From assembly GCF_000808535.1 (NCBI RefSeq), contig NZ_JWLV01000027.1, positions 1 through 45,348 of the forward strand: DNA of 45,348 nucleotides, given 5' to 3'. The first letter of the stretch is position 1; each line of letters starts with the position of its first letter. Positions 34,201 to 42,481 of the stretch are shown here, piece after piece. The position numbers were made by a program, and so were the translations under genes. Source of the stretch: Vibrio sinaloensis (lineage in GTDB: Bacteria > Pseudomonadota > Gammaproteobacteria > Enterobacterales > Vibrionaceae). Under the pieces are notes generated by a model. The model searched no databases, was not told the origin of the DNA, and was given only the letters and a program-made list of their open reading frames with translations.

Positions 34201-35695
34201 TGAGTTTGCAGGACAACTCAACCCTAGCTACCCCCTTAACTACATGGAAAAACCTCTGACTCGTATTATGTTAGGGCGTTCATTCTGGGACTTCGACATT
34301 ACGGTAGACACCACTCAATACCCAGGGAAAACGCCGGGCTTTGGTGGCAATGAATCAATCAATATCCAAACCGACGGGCAAGCGGTCTCCTACTCGGCAG
34401 GCAACCGACAATCCACAGGTCTATGGGCACCTCAGTTGCAAGACGTTTCTGTAAGCGGCGGCGTAGCGGCAACCATTACCGTAATGATGGCCGATGATTT
34501 AACGGGTAAACCACGCCATGAAGTAAGCTTGAAACGCCCGCCGAGAATGCAAACAAGCTATCACTACGATGGTTCAACGTTGACCTTCAAGGCTCCATAC
34601 GGTGGCTTGATCTATGTTCAACCCAAAGAGACAGAACTGGGTGAAGTCACCTTCAATTTCGAAGGCGTAGAAAAAGCAGCGTGGTGGAAAGAAGGCGAGT
34701 GGATAAACTCTCCAGATTTGGCAACGGCACCGATCGCCGAAGTGGATACGGGTTCATTCATCTACACCACGGCGGTTAAAAATCTAGAAAACCTAGATTT
34801 GGATAAATTCGCCAAGGAGATGAACCGCTTCGCAGATGCGGCAAGTGACTTCTATGGCAGGGATGAGACCACGGCAGACGGCCTACATCGCCGCTTCACC
34901 TACCCAGAGCTCAAAGAGTTTCGACATCGATTCGTCAATGACGTGCAGATTTCTATCGGCGCCGCTCACTCGGGCTATCCGGTCATGAACTCTGGTTTCA
35001 ATGCCAATAGCACTAACGTCCCGACCAACGCAATGGACGATTGGTTGTTGTGGCATGAAGTCGGTCACAACCTCGCTGCCGCACCTTTCACGGCTGCTGG
35101 AAGTACAGAGGTAACCAACAATGTGCTGGCCCTGTACATGCAAGAGCTTGAAGGTCGCAACAACAACCCAGAGATGGATCGTATTCGCACCGACATCAAA
35201 AAAGCACCAATTTGGCTAAGCTCTAACAATGGACACGCTTGGTCTCACGGCGATGCGGGTATGCGTCTGGTGATGTTCGGTCAACTGAAAATCTGGGCTA
35301 AACACCATTTCAAAATCGATAACTGGTACCCAGACGCCGAAAAACCAGCGGTGTATGGCAGCGATGAAGGCTGGAACATGTTCAAGCTAATGCACCGTAA
35401 AGCGCGTGGTGATTCGCAAGGAGATGAAGGCAAAAACTACTGCAGTTCTTCAGAAACCGGCTTGTCTGGCGGGGACTTAATGATGGTATGTAGCTCTTAC
35501 GTATCAGGCTACGATTTGAGTGAATTTTTCAACGCATGGAACGTTGGTGAAACCTCAATGACCAACCCAGATGGTCATAAAGTGTATCAAGGTCCTATAA
35601 GCCAAGCGGCCTTAACTATGCTAGAGACACTCAAGCTAAGTAAGCCGCAAGCGTCGCCACTTACAGTAAACTCACTCGACTACGCTCCAAACTAA
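31265..35695 (+). CDS. acfD: AcfD/SslE-like M60 metalloprotease lipoprotein
   Basis: Large surface lipoprotein of 1476 residues resembling V. cholerae accessory colonisation factor D and E. coli SslE, mucin-degrading proteases. Signal sequence with lipobox MTGC (lipidated Cys at 18) is followed by a Pro-rich linker (about 24-48). The C-terminal M60 (enhancin-like) domain has the zinc motif HEVGH at about 1264-1268 in LLWHEVGHNLAA and the third ligand Glu about 14 residues later (STEVTNN). SslE uses a type II secretion system; none is adjacent here. It stands alone, without the toxin-coregulated island genes that flank acfD in V. cholerae. Base use is like the neighbours. Confidence 0.9.
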   Translation: MKRTLLALSIATITMTGCHDKITIDDIPVSPDPQPPIETIPPTDIIPPVTYIGSLLASGQTVSGEVECNGSVLSQGTFEVKQGTSFSCTLGHVQLGEFIAPFPSDSRNATFNDNITTSFDLSQLHGQNVTKVLQSIDACDSNSEICLNEIDAFDIEDVYQHLNDNQVVDDYLDNKKQESTDEVDKAPSSHVDEDVVPAVDPDASNNLHSNFVSASAEESYVYKPSSEGKVLTRSKLTDENGQAISGISYFSANSTGITDENGEFEYLWGDTITFGIDTFEFGKLTGNQIDYKLTDVTDNQVVKANIQSLLDRYATSNTNNLEISEKVQQTFARYPNVINELINLSLPNGGIIDGSDFALPNEFEAQFSSGLTADIDGELNQTTPFSRAFHQPAVLSLDSGKYVTESLNAIFRNVNTFHVFNDNGSFYGATGYTRGMRALNLSNRAFPIMMPRADKNRELNFGEQQAWTREGRPYIAEHPTIDMPAIPTVSEDNATYGFPFVTAGEIGQGKVVFMGNGLYPSILSCPESYWADRALKIDSKTQTCSINSAVNTLHDDNGAMKRFFSNLFQWFNKGESVAGLNIATNITKAYAAHHNSQSGLEYDFFVNPEFGFGALTTLGKNGLSGLDAKQTPILLLQAYPKRIIGDGMTYQFVADLDNPNLSQRDITALIKYINDGGNVLFMEALQTANPEPIGRLADAAGISVGGENVTPTNQAFCGSSYYCQSMYPNLHVKSQHDMVVLERFQDVDGKPPFTVHQNGSVEWIKDETKIKFEIPTYEVVKLDENGKPVLDDEGQIVKITKHARIFVKSEAERLAAIEELQTAFEGTPVCSNDYQYEFNCIETRQGDGFTVRGNYYRADFDRYEVSPSVISSMVKAANLGANFTALYNHEIYYRTKGKQGVRLSSTELNQTYDNLSIWMWNDNPYRYESNIQDELGFKQAVQFLNCYTDGKHQPNAGEANCPVDLKASLVANNMLHGEGEFAGQLNPSYPLNYMEKPLTRIMLGRSFWDFDITVDTTQYPGKTPGFGGNESINIQTDGQAVSYSAGNRQSTGLWAPQLQDVSVSGGVAATITVMMADDLTGKPRHEVSLKRPPRMQTSYHYDGSTLTFKAPYGGLIYVQPKETELGEVTFNFEGVEKAAWWKEGEWINSPDLATAPIAEVDTGSFIYTTAVKNLENLDLDKFAKEMNRFADAASDFYGRDETTADGLHRRFTYPELKEFRHRFVNDVQISIGAAHSGYPVMNSGFNANSTNVPTNAMDDWLLWHEVGHNLAAAPFTAAGSTEVTNNVLALYMQELEGRNNNPEMDRIRTDIKKAPIWLSSNNGHAWSHGDAGMRLVMFGQLKIWAKHHFKIDNWYPDAEKPAVYGSDEGWNMFKLMHRKARGDSQGDEGKNYCSSSETGLSGGDLMMVCSSYVSGYDLSEFFNAWNVGETSMTNPDGHKVYQGPISQAALTMLETLKLSKPQASPLTVNSLDYAPN

Positions 35696-35721
35696 GCAGC
35701 AGTCATCTCAGCAAAAAGCAC

Positions 35722-35758
35722 AAAGCGCATGTTAGGCTCTCGTCTACGTGCGCTTTTT
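35722..35758 (+). terminator. terminator of acfD-like gene
   Basis: AAAGCGCA (35722-35729) and TGCGCTTT (35749-35756) with an 18-base loop, followed by TTC-TTT. Lies 27 bases after the stop codon. Confidence 0.7.
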
Positions 35759-35846
35759 CTTTGGTCAGATTTCAAACAAAATTTGTTTCACAAACTCAAT
35801 GATGGCAATATGCACCAAAATGAATATTAACTTTACGGACGAAGAT

Positions 35847-36284
35847 ATGAAGCTTACATTGAGAAAAGCGCTCCCCTCAGATTTGGACTTTCTGATCAAT
35901 CTACGCCATGCAACCATGCGCGATTACCTCGAAGATGCCGGTATGCCAACCACTTACGAAGCCTATGTAGACCGAATTCAATACAAATTTGATTGCGCGC
36001 AGATCATCAACCTTGATGACACTCCGATTGGGTTGTTTAAAACCGAGTACCAAAAAGAACAAAACCTGTGGTACCTGATCCAAATTCAAATCCACCCAGG
36101 CTATCAGAACTTACAAGTTGGTAGCCAACTGATCTACTCACTGATAGAAAAAGCAAAAATAACCAATGCAGTGGTTGGTTTAAGCGTTATCAAAACCAAT
36201 CCCGCTTACAAGTTGTATCAACGACTCGGTTTTGAGAAAGTAGGTGAAAACAAATTTGAGCACGAGCTAGAACTCTATCCATAG
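35847..36284 (+). CDS. GNAT-family N-acetyltransferase
   Basis: Protein of 145 residues of the GCN5-related acetyltransferase fold, starting MKLTLRKALPSDLDFL. The acetyl-CoA-binding stretch is IHPGYQNLQVGSQLIYSLIE, and the C-terminus shows NPAYKLYQRLGFEKVGE, a standard GNAT ending. The frame opens at 35748 but passes through the acfD terminator; ATG 35847 is the natural start, with GGACGAAG upstream. First of three closely spaced genes (33 and 15 bp gaps). Acceptor unknown. Confidence 0.88.
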   Translation: MKLTLRKALPSDLDFLINLRHATMRDYLEDAGMPTTYEAYVDRIQYKFDCAQIINLDDTPIGLFKTEYQKEQNLWYLIQIQIHPGYQNLQVGSQLIYSLIEKAKITNAVVGLSVIKTNPAYKLYQRLGFEKVGENKFEHELELYP

Positions 36285-36317
36285 CCCAGCGCTCTAGCAG
36301 TAATAATAAGGACATCT

Positions 36318-36818
36318 ATGCTCTTCACTCAGCACCTAATTCTCAAACCTGCAACAGAAGGTGATCTCGATATCTTCCTTGAGATTCTAGGTTCAGATGC
36401 TTTAACCAAATACCTTCCCAAAGGCAGCGCGTATACGGAAGATGAAATTAAGTTATACACGGAAAAACGCCTTGCTCATTGGCAGCATGGCTATGGCACC
36501 TACATCATTTATGAGAAAGCAAAACCTAACATTAAGATTGGGTATGTCGGTGTAGAACAATGCGCCGATCCAAGGTTTAGTGATGTGCGCTACGCTATCC
36601 TTCCCCGTTATCAGGGCAAAGGTTATGTCTTTGAAGCCGCCAACGCCGTGATTTCGGAAACCTTCAAGACCCAAGCGCTAGACAAGATTTATGGTGTCGC
36701 CTTAAAGCAAAACTTAGCCTCATTGGCGATCATCAAAAAACTAGGAATGACAGCAGATCCCAATACCGGACTCTATGGCGAGTTTGACGATCTTTTGACT
36801 TACTCCGTCGCTCGATAA
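36318..36818 (+). CDS. GNAT-family N-acetyltransferase (RimJ/RimL type)
   Basis: Protein of 166 residues of the Acetyltransf_3 type: LILKPATEGDLDIFLEIL at the N-terminus, a RYAILPRYQGKGYVFEAANAV-like acetyl-CoA loop (written here in pieces: RYAILPRY, QGKGYVFEA) and NLASLAIIKKLGM near the end. AAGGA precedes the ATG. Second gene of the GNAT-GNAT-HAD unit. Substrate unknown, perhaps a small amine or a protein terminus. Confidence 0.88.
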   Translation: MLFTQHLILKPATEGDLDIFLEILGSDALTKYLPKGSAYTEDEIKLYTEKRLAHWQHGYGTYIIYEKAKPNIKIGYVGVEQCADPRFSDVRYAILPRYQGKGYVFEAANAVISETFKTQALDKIYGVALKQNLASLAIIKKLGMTADPNTGLYGEFDDLLTYSVAR

Positions 36819-36833
36819 TTAGAGGAGCCCGCT

Positions 36834-37466
36834 ATGAACCATGTCATGCTAGATATTGATGGTACGCTGATTCAGTCCTACGAGCTCGATGAGCAATGTT
36901 TTGTGTCCGCGGTACAAGAAGTCACAGGCCTAACCCTTTCGAGCGATTGGGAGGCTTATCCCCACGCAACCGACAAAGGCATTCTGCAAACCTTTGTCGA
37001 AAGACAGGCTCCCCACTACTCTTTCGAAACGTTAGAACGTTTAGTAAAACCCGTCTTCATTCGCAACATCGCCAATACGCTACGAGATGAGCCGGCTAAA
37101 GAAATCCCAGGTGCAAGAGATTTTGTTTCTTATCTACTGCAAAGCGACCAACACATAGTGTCAATCGCCACAGGCGGCTGGGGAGAAACCGCTAAACTCA
37201 AGTTGGAGTCAGCGGGGTTCAACCCGAATGGCTTAATGATAGCCTCTTCTAACGATCATCACTCCCGCACTCAAATTATGCGCGTGGCGCAATCTAAGGC
37301 TGACCAAAGCGCTGAACTGCCCGTGACCTATTTTGGTGACGCGAGTTGGGATGTGAAAGCATGCAAAGAGTTGGGAATAAACTTAGTCATCGTCGGCAAC
37401 CGCACTCAACATCACCAGCAAATCAATGACTTCTCATGTCTACATAGTGTGCTACGTTATCTTTAA
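36834..37466 (+). CDS. HAD-superfamily phosphatase
   Basis: Hydrolase of 210 residues. HAD motif I is DIDGTL with nucleophile D7 and D9, motif II is SIATGG, and motif IV is FGDASWDVKA. A helical cap lies between motif I and II (about 15-90), as in phosphoglycolate phosphatase-like enzymes. AGAGGAG precedes the ATG; it is the last gene of the acetyltransferase unit, 15 bp after the second one. Substrate unknown. Confidence 0.9.
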   Translation: MNHVMLDIDGTLIQSYELDEQCFVSAVQEVTGLTLSSDWEAYPHATDKGILQTFVERQAPHYSFETLERLVKPVFIRNIANTLRDEPAKEIPGARDFVSYLLQSDQHIVSIATGGWGETAKLKLESAGFNPNGLMIASSNDHHSRTQIMRVAQSKADQSAELPVTYFGDASWDVKACKELGINLVIVGNRTQHHQQINDFSCLHSVLRYL

Positions 37467-37549
37467 ACTAACATCGATTGTGACTCACGTTTCTTTAAAG
37501 CCAGTATAAGAGTTTTTGATCGCCACACTTAAAAGAGTCAGGAGAGGAA

Positions 37550-38275
37550 ATGGAAAGCCCACTTGTCACACTTAAACACGCCAGCAAAAGTTTTGTCGAT
37601 GGCAAAGAGACACATCGCGTGTTGGAAGGCGTCGACTTTACGTTGAACACAGGAGCAAGTGTTGCGCTGACGGGCGCCAGTGGTAGTGGCAAAAGTACCT
37701 TACTCAATGTCATCGCTGGCTTTGAGCCACTTTCCGATGGTGAATTGTGGTTAGATGGTGATAACACAGCGGCTTGGAAAGACCCACAATGGAGCCGATT
37801 TCGACACCAAAAACTCGGTGTTATCTTCCAGCAATTCAACCTGTTAACGCCGCTCAACGTGCAGCAAAACATCGCCTTCCCTCTGAATTTGAATCAACAG
37901 AAATGGAACGACTGGTGCGATTATTTAGTCGAGACTCTAGGCATCAGCCAACTTCTCGACAGGCATGTTTCTGCTCTTTCAGGCGGTCAACAACAACGCG
38001 TCGCTATTGCCCGTGCACTTGCCCACAAACCCAAACTTCTGCTTGCTGATGAACCCACAGGAAACCTCGACCAAAAAGCAGGGTTAGAAGTGATGAAACT
38101 ACTCAGTGAAATCACCACCCAAGGTAACACTGCCGTGCTGTTAGTCACCCACAGCCATGAGTGCGCTGAGTTCATGCAAACCCAATTATGTTTGAAGGAT
38201 GGGCGCTTGGAAAATAGCCAGCTACAGAACAGTCATCAAGTAGACAAACACGAGCTTCGCCATGAAGCAAGCTAA
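37550..38275 (+). CDS. ABC transporter ATPase (LolD/MacB-type)
   Basis: ATP-binding subunit of 241 residues. Walker A is GASGSGKST, the Q-loop is FQQFNLL, the signature is LSGGQQQR and Walker B is LLLADEPTGNLD, followed by the switch His in VTHSHECA. The group is that of LolD, FtsE and MacB, which drive FtsX-type permeases without moving solute through the membrane. AGGAGAGGAA precedes the ATG. Its end overlaps the start of the permease gene by 14 bases. Confidence 0.93.
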   Translation: MESPLVTLKHASKSFVDGKETHRVLEGVDFTLNTGASVALTGASGSGKSTLLNVIAGFEPLSDGELWLDGDNTAAWKDPQWSRFRHQKLGVIFQQFNLLTPLNVQQNIAFPLNLNQQKWNDWCDYLVETLGISQLLDRHVSALSGGQQQRVAIARALAHKPKLLLADEPTGNLDQKAGLEVMKLLSEITTQGNTAVLLVTHSHECAEFMQTQLCLKDGRLENSQLQNSHQVDKHELRHEAS

Positions 38276-40787
38276 GCTATCAAACACCAGATTCACTCAT
38301 ACTCGACTCGCCCTGAATCTGTTTGCGGCACATTACCGACAAGCGCCACTGCAAGCCGCCGCAATTCTGATCGGTATCGTGCTGGCTGTGACCTTATTTG
38401 TTGCGGTGCAAGCCATCAACCTCAATGCCAAGCGCAGTTATGCGGAGTCTACCGAGCAGCTTAGCGCACAAGCTCAGAACTTAATCATTCCACCCGCAGG
38501 GCAAAACTATCTGCCTGAATCGCTCTACTTCACCCTTAGACAAAACGGGCTCAGTGCAGCGCTACCTGTAATCGAAGGGCGAGTGAGAGATGAACAAGGG
38601 CGTCGCTGGTCAGTACAAGGCAGCGAGTTGATTGCCGCCATCTCATCGCGTTCTCGGTACTCTGCAAACGGAAAGTCATCAGAAAACCAACAAAACGTCT
38701 CTTTGTTCGACAGTGCTTTACCTTTGCCTGAGCTTTTGGTCGGCACGCCAATCGTGATGATGAGCCAATCTCAACATCAAAACTTAGGAGAGGTAGAAAC
38801 CATAACGTTAGACGACATCCCAACCCAAGTGGTTGTATTACCTGACGAATGGCAGTTAGGTAGCCGAATGTTGATGGACATTGGCTTTGCCCAGCAACTG
38901 CTCAATAAACAAGGACAGCTCAGTTATATTGCAGTTTTCCGTTCGAGTGATAAGGGGAATAAAGACACGCAAGCAAAATGGCAAAGCATCATTGGTGAGC
39001 AAGGACAATGGATTTCCAATAATCAAAGTACCGACCTTGGCTCGCTGACCGACAGCTTTCACCTCAATCTCACGGCAATGAGCTTACTCGCCTTTTTAGT
39101 CGGGCTGTTCATTGCTTACAACGGCGTAAAGTACAGCTTGCTTAAGCGCAATCGCCTGTTAGTGCAGATTCAACAGGCAGGCGTTGCGCCGAGCATTGTG
39201 TTCTCTGCGCTGTTAGTTGAACTCACAATTCTGGTTACCATCGGTGCTTCGCTAGGTTTTGTGTTGGGCATGCAGCTTAGCCACTGGTTACATCCGACCG
39301 TGGCACTGACTCTAGAACAACTTTATGGCGCGACACTGCTGCCCGGCACTTGGCAGTGGCAATGGTGGGCGCAAGCATTGCTGCTCACTTTAGCTGCCAC
39401 CCTATTGGCATGTTGGCAGCACTTTAAACAGCGAGTGCGCCAGCCGCTCTCTTCTCATGGTGGATTCTATCAAGCACCTGAAGCCTCTAACGAAAACCAA
39501 TTGTTCTTGATAGGTGCTGCGTTGACAACTCTCGCTCTCGCAGGGTTATGGCTGAGTGAACACCACCGCTTCACCATGGCGTGGCTCGGCGTGCTTGTGG
39601 TGTCGATTCCTTTGTACTTGCCCAAAACACTCAGCGTATTAGCCAATTGGTGTGAAAAGCGCACCAGTTCTGGTTTGATGCAGTATCTGTTTGCTGAGCT
39701 GCGTGAGCTGATTTCTCCGCTTTCTCTCGCCATGATGGCGCTGTTACTCGCCGTTACGGCCAATATGGGGATGAACACCTTGGTGGGCAGCTTTGAATCC
39801 ACCCTAAAACAGTGGTTAGAACAAAGACTGCACGCCGATATTTACGTCAGCCCTGCCCAAGGGGAAATCGCAGATGTAGAGCGCGCATTAGGGCAGTTCG
39901 ACAAGGTTGAGACCGTCTACAAGCAATACTACGTCGACGATAACCTGCAAGGCTTACCGATTTTGCTTGGCACCAAAGACAAAGACACCTTAGAGCAAAC
40001 CATGGTGTTCAAATCGCATTTGGAGAACTTCTGGTCACGCTTTTACCAAGGTGAGTTAGTCGCTATCAGTGAGCCAACCGCGGTCAAACTGGGTCTATCA
40101 CTGGGTAGCGAGCTCACGCTTGATGCCGTTCCAAGTAAGAACCTGCTTGTGGGTGCGGTATTCCATGATTACGGCTCACCCAACGGTGAAGTGTTATTAG
40201 CACCTAAATTATGGCAAGAGAGCGGATTTACCGACTTGCCGACAAGCCTTGGCATTAAAGTCTCGGGTGACCCACAAATCGTATACGACCAACTGCGCGA
40301 GCAACTGAATCTGCATCCAAGTCAGCTCTACGATCAGGCGCAAATCAAATCCATCGCGTTGGATATTTTCTCGCAGACCTTCGCCATTACACGCGCACTC
40401 AACGGCGTGACGTTGATGGTCGCAGTGATTGGCTTGTTCAGTGCTTGTTTTATGTTACTCGACGCGCGCAAAGCCGCCATTGCAAGGCTGTATGCACTTG
40501 GCGTCAGCCGTCGTAAATTAATGACCATGGTAGTCGGACAGATCGTTGCTTTGGTCAGTTTTACTCTGGTTATCGCCCTGCCCCTCGGTGCGATGGTGGG
40601 TTACGTGCTGACAGACATCGTCACCTTGCGCGCTTTTGGTTGGAGCTTAAATTATCTGTGGAATTGGAGTGATGCCCTCAGCATTGCGGCGATCACCATC
40701 TTGGTGGCAGTGATTGCAACCTTGATTCCGCTGTGGCGATTGGTCAGTAAGCCTGTCGTCTCCAGTTTGCAAAGCGAGGTGTTGTGA
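38262..40787 (+). CDS. FtsX-type ABC permease
   Basis: Membrane protein of 841 residues with two FtsX/MacB-like repeats: membrane helices near 30-50, 265-295, 315-345, 360-385, 415-470 and 490-510, and a C-terminal set near 715-830; large periplasmic segments (about 55-255 and 515-710) lie between. The C-terminal FtsX signature VTLMVAVIGLFSACFMLLDARK and RLYALGVSRRKLMTMV is clear. With the ATPase before and the lipocalin-like lipoprotein behind it forms a module like the attEFGH genes of Agrobacterium. It most likely handles a lipid or lipoprotein; the cargo is unknown. Confidence 0.9.
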   Translation: MKQAKLSNTRFTHTRLALNLFAAHYRQAPLQAAAILIGIVLAVTLFVAVQAINLNAKRSYAESTEQLSAQAQNLIIPPAGQNYLPESLYFTLRQNGLSAALPVIEGRVRDEQGRRWSVQGSELIAAISSRSRYSANGKSSENQQNVSLFDSALPLPELLVGTPIVMMSQSQHQNLGEVETITLDDIPTQVVVLPDEWQLGSRMLMDIGFAQQLLNKQGQLSYIAVFRSSDKGNKDTQAKWQSIIGEQGQWISNNQSTDLGSLTDSFHLNLTAMSLLAFLVGLFIAYNGVKYSLLKRNRLLVQIQQAGVAPSIVFSALLVELTILVTIGASLGFVLGMQLSHWLHPTVALTLEQLYGATLLPGTWQWQWWAQALLLTLAATLLACWQHFKQRVRQPLSSHGGFYQAPEASNENQLFLIGAALTTLALAGLWLSEHHRFTMAWLGVLVVSIPLYLPKTLSVLANWCEKRTSSGLMQYLFAELRELISPLSLAMMALLLAVTANMGMNTLVGSFESTLKQWLEQRLHADIYVSPAQGEIADVERALGQFDKVETVYKQYYVDDNLQGLPILLGTKDKDTLEQTMVFKSHLENFWSRFYQGELVAISEPTAVKLGLSLGSELTLDAVPSKNLLVGAVFHDYGSPNGEVLLAPKLWQESGFTDLPTSLGIKVSGDPQIVYDQLREQLNLHPSQLYDQAQIKSIALDIFSQTFAITRALNGVTLMVAVIGLFSACFMLLDARKAAIARLYALGVSRRKLMTMVVGQIVALVSFTLVIALPLGAMVGYVLTDIVTLRAFGWSLNYLWNWSDALSIAAITILVAVIATLIPLWRLVSKPVVSSLQSEVL

Positions 40788-41926
40788 TGGTTCGATTAGC
40801 AAGCAAACTTACTCTACTTATAAGCAGCTTATTCCTATTTGGATGTGAAGATCCCCAACAAAAAAATATGAGCACACAAAATATGGGCACGTTGCTGGGA
40901 AGCGGAGATACGCAAAGCGAGAGCAACTTATTCACACCCGTGGAAAAAGGGGTTGAACTCACCTTCCCAGCAGACCATCAAGCGCACCCGAATTTTCGTC
41001 ATGAATGGTGGTACTTAACCGCTAACTTAATTGATGAAGACAGCAACCCACTTGGCATTCAATGGACACAATTTCGCTTTGCTACTGCGCCGCCGCCACC
41101 GCCATCGCCAAAGGGCGAAGATGACGTGAAGAAAACCGAATGGCAGACTCAGCAAATCTACATGGCACACAGCGCGGTCACGACCGCGGACAAACACTAC
41201 GCCGATGAAAAATGGTCACGCGCTCAAGCCTCTCTAGCCGGCGTCGACACTTCACCATTTCGGGTTTATCTCGATGATTGGCAGTGGACTTCTTCAAGCA
41301 ACGACCTCTTCCCTGCTACGCTAAATGCCAATTCAGAGCAGTTTGGCTACTCACTAAAACTGACCAGCAGCGCACCGTATCAAAAGCAAGGCGAGCAAGG
41401 GTACAGCACCAAAAGCGCCGATGGTCAGGTGGCTTCGTATTACTACAGCCAACCGTTTATTGAAGTCTCCGGTGAAGTCACCATCGACGGCAAAAACCAT
41501 CAAGTATCCGGCAAAGGTTGGATAGACCGAGAGTGGAGCTCGCAATTCTTACTCGACTCACAACAAGGCTGGGACTGGTTTGCCCTAAGGTTGAGTGACG
41601 ACACCAGCTTGGTGGTGTTCCAATTGCGAGATTCCAAAACCGGTCAAGCCAGTTACTCCAGCGCAAAGCTGATGCACCAAGAGGGCTCTGGCATTGCTAT
41701 CCCACAAAAAGACATTCAGTTAAAGGCGACTAAGCAAACAGAAATCCAAGGGCGAACGTATCCAACCCAGTGGCAAGTGTCGATTCCAAATCAACAAATT
41801 GAGCTTACGGTTTCTGCTCTCAACCAGAACGCGAAAATGCCGCTTTCAGTGCCTTATTGGGAGGGCCCAGTACGTATTGAGGGCTCTCATTCTGGGACTG
41901 GCTATATGGAACTAACGGGGTATTGA
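40787..41926 (+). CDS. AttH/CrtC-like lipocalin lipoprotein
   Basis: Lipoprotein of 379 residues: signal sequence with lipobox LFGC (Cys near 20) and then an AttH/carotenoid-hydratase-like double lipocalin fold. The family motif HEWWYLTANL appears at about residue 75, and SGKGWIDREWSSQFL and GWDWFALRLSDDTSLVVF follow in the middle. The ATG 40787 overlaps the permease stop (TGATG); GAGG lies nine bases upstream. It probably binds a lipid delivered by or to the ABC module. Confidence 0.85.
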   Translation: MVRLASKLTLLISSLFLFGCEDPQQKNMSTQNMGTLLGSGDTQSESNLFTPVEKGVELTFPADHQAHPNFRHEWWYLTANLIDEDSNPLGIQWTQFRFATAPPPPPSPKGEDDVKKTEWQTQQIYMAHSAVTTADKHYADEKWSRAQASLAGVDTSPFRVYLDDWQWTSSSNDLFPATLNANSEQFGYSLKLTSSAPYQKQGEQGYSTKSADGQVASYYYSQPFIEVSGEVTIDGKNHQVSGKGWIDREWSSQFLLDSQQGWDWFALRLSDDTSLVVFQLRDSKTGQASYSSAKLMHQEGSGIAIPQKDIQLKATKQTEIQGRTYPTQWQVSIPNQQIELTVSALNQNAKMPLSVPYWEGPVRIEGSHSGTGYMELTGY

Positions 41927-42025
41927 AATGTTGAGCAGGAGCCCCAATTATTCTGCTAGAACAAATACTGGCAACCAAGTCATACACTGCGCTGCAGTAT
42001 CATCCAATGATTGAAAGGAAATATG

Positions 42026-42292
42026 ATGAACCCAATTATCGCCTTGCTGAAAGAGAACAACATCAGCGATGAACAGATCAACGAAATCTTCCAGACTCTG
42101 ACGCAGAACCCGCTTGCGGCAATGGCAACCATCAGCCAACTGGGTTTGCCACAAGAGAAGCTACAAATGCTGATGACACAAGTGATGCAAAACCCTGCGC
42201 TCATCAAAGAAGCCGTTGACGAACTAGGCTTAGACTTCTCTAAAGTTGAAGAAGCAAAAGAGAAACTTCAGAGCCAAAGCCAAGGCAACTAA
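42026..42292 (+). CDS. DUF2999 family protein
   Basis: Small soluble helical protein of 88 residues: NPIIALLKENNISDEQINEI, then NPLAAMATISQLGLPQEKL, and an acidic/basic C-terminal helix. The DUF2999 family is found in Vibrio and relatives and has no known function. AAGGAA is six bases before ATG 42026; the ATG at 42023 is too close. It stands alone with its own terminator. Confidence 0.82.
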   Translation: MNPIIALLKENNISDEQINEIFQTLTQNPLAAMATISQLGLPQEKLQMLMTQVMQNPALIKEAVDELGLDFSKVEEAKEKLQSQSQGN

Positions 42293-42333
42293 TTTTTCGC
42301 AATTAAGTCTTAGCCATTTAGCGCTCAATCAAG

Positions 42334-42373
42334 AAAAAGCCGTTCGCCCGAACATTTGGGTTAACGGCTTTTT
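42334..42373 (+). terminator. terminator of DUF2999 gene
   Basis: AAAAAGCCGTT (42334-42344) / AACGGCTTTTT (42363-42373), with inner CCC/GGG pairing, then T run. About 40 bases after the stop. Confidence 0.88.
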
Positions 42374-42481
42374 GCGCTCCAAACTCAACCAATTTCTATC
42401 ACGCATTTCTCACTAACCACTCTTGAAACATTGATTCAATTCGGTAGGCTTTGAGCAACTCTAGCAAGGATGAGCTAACCA

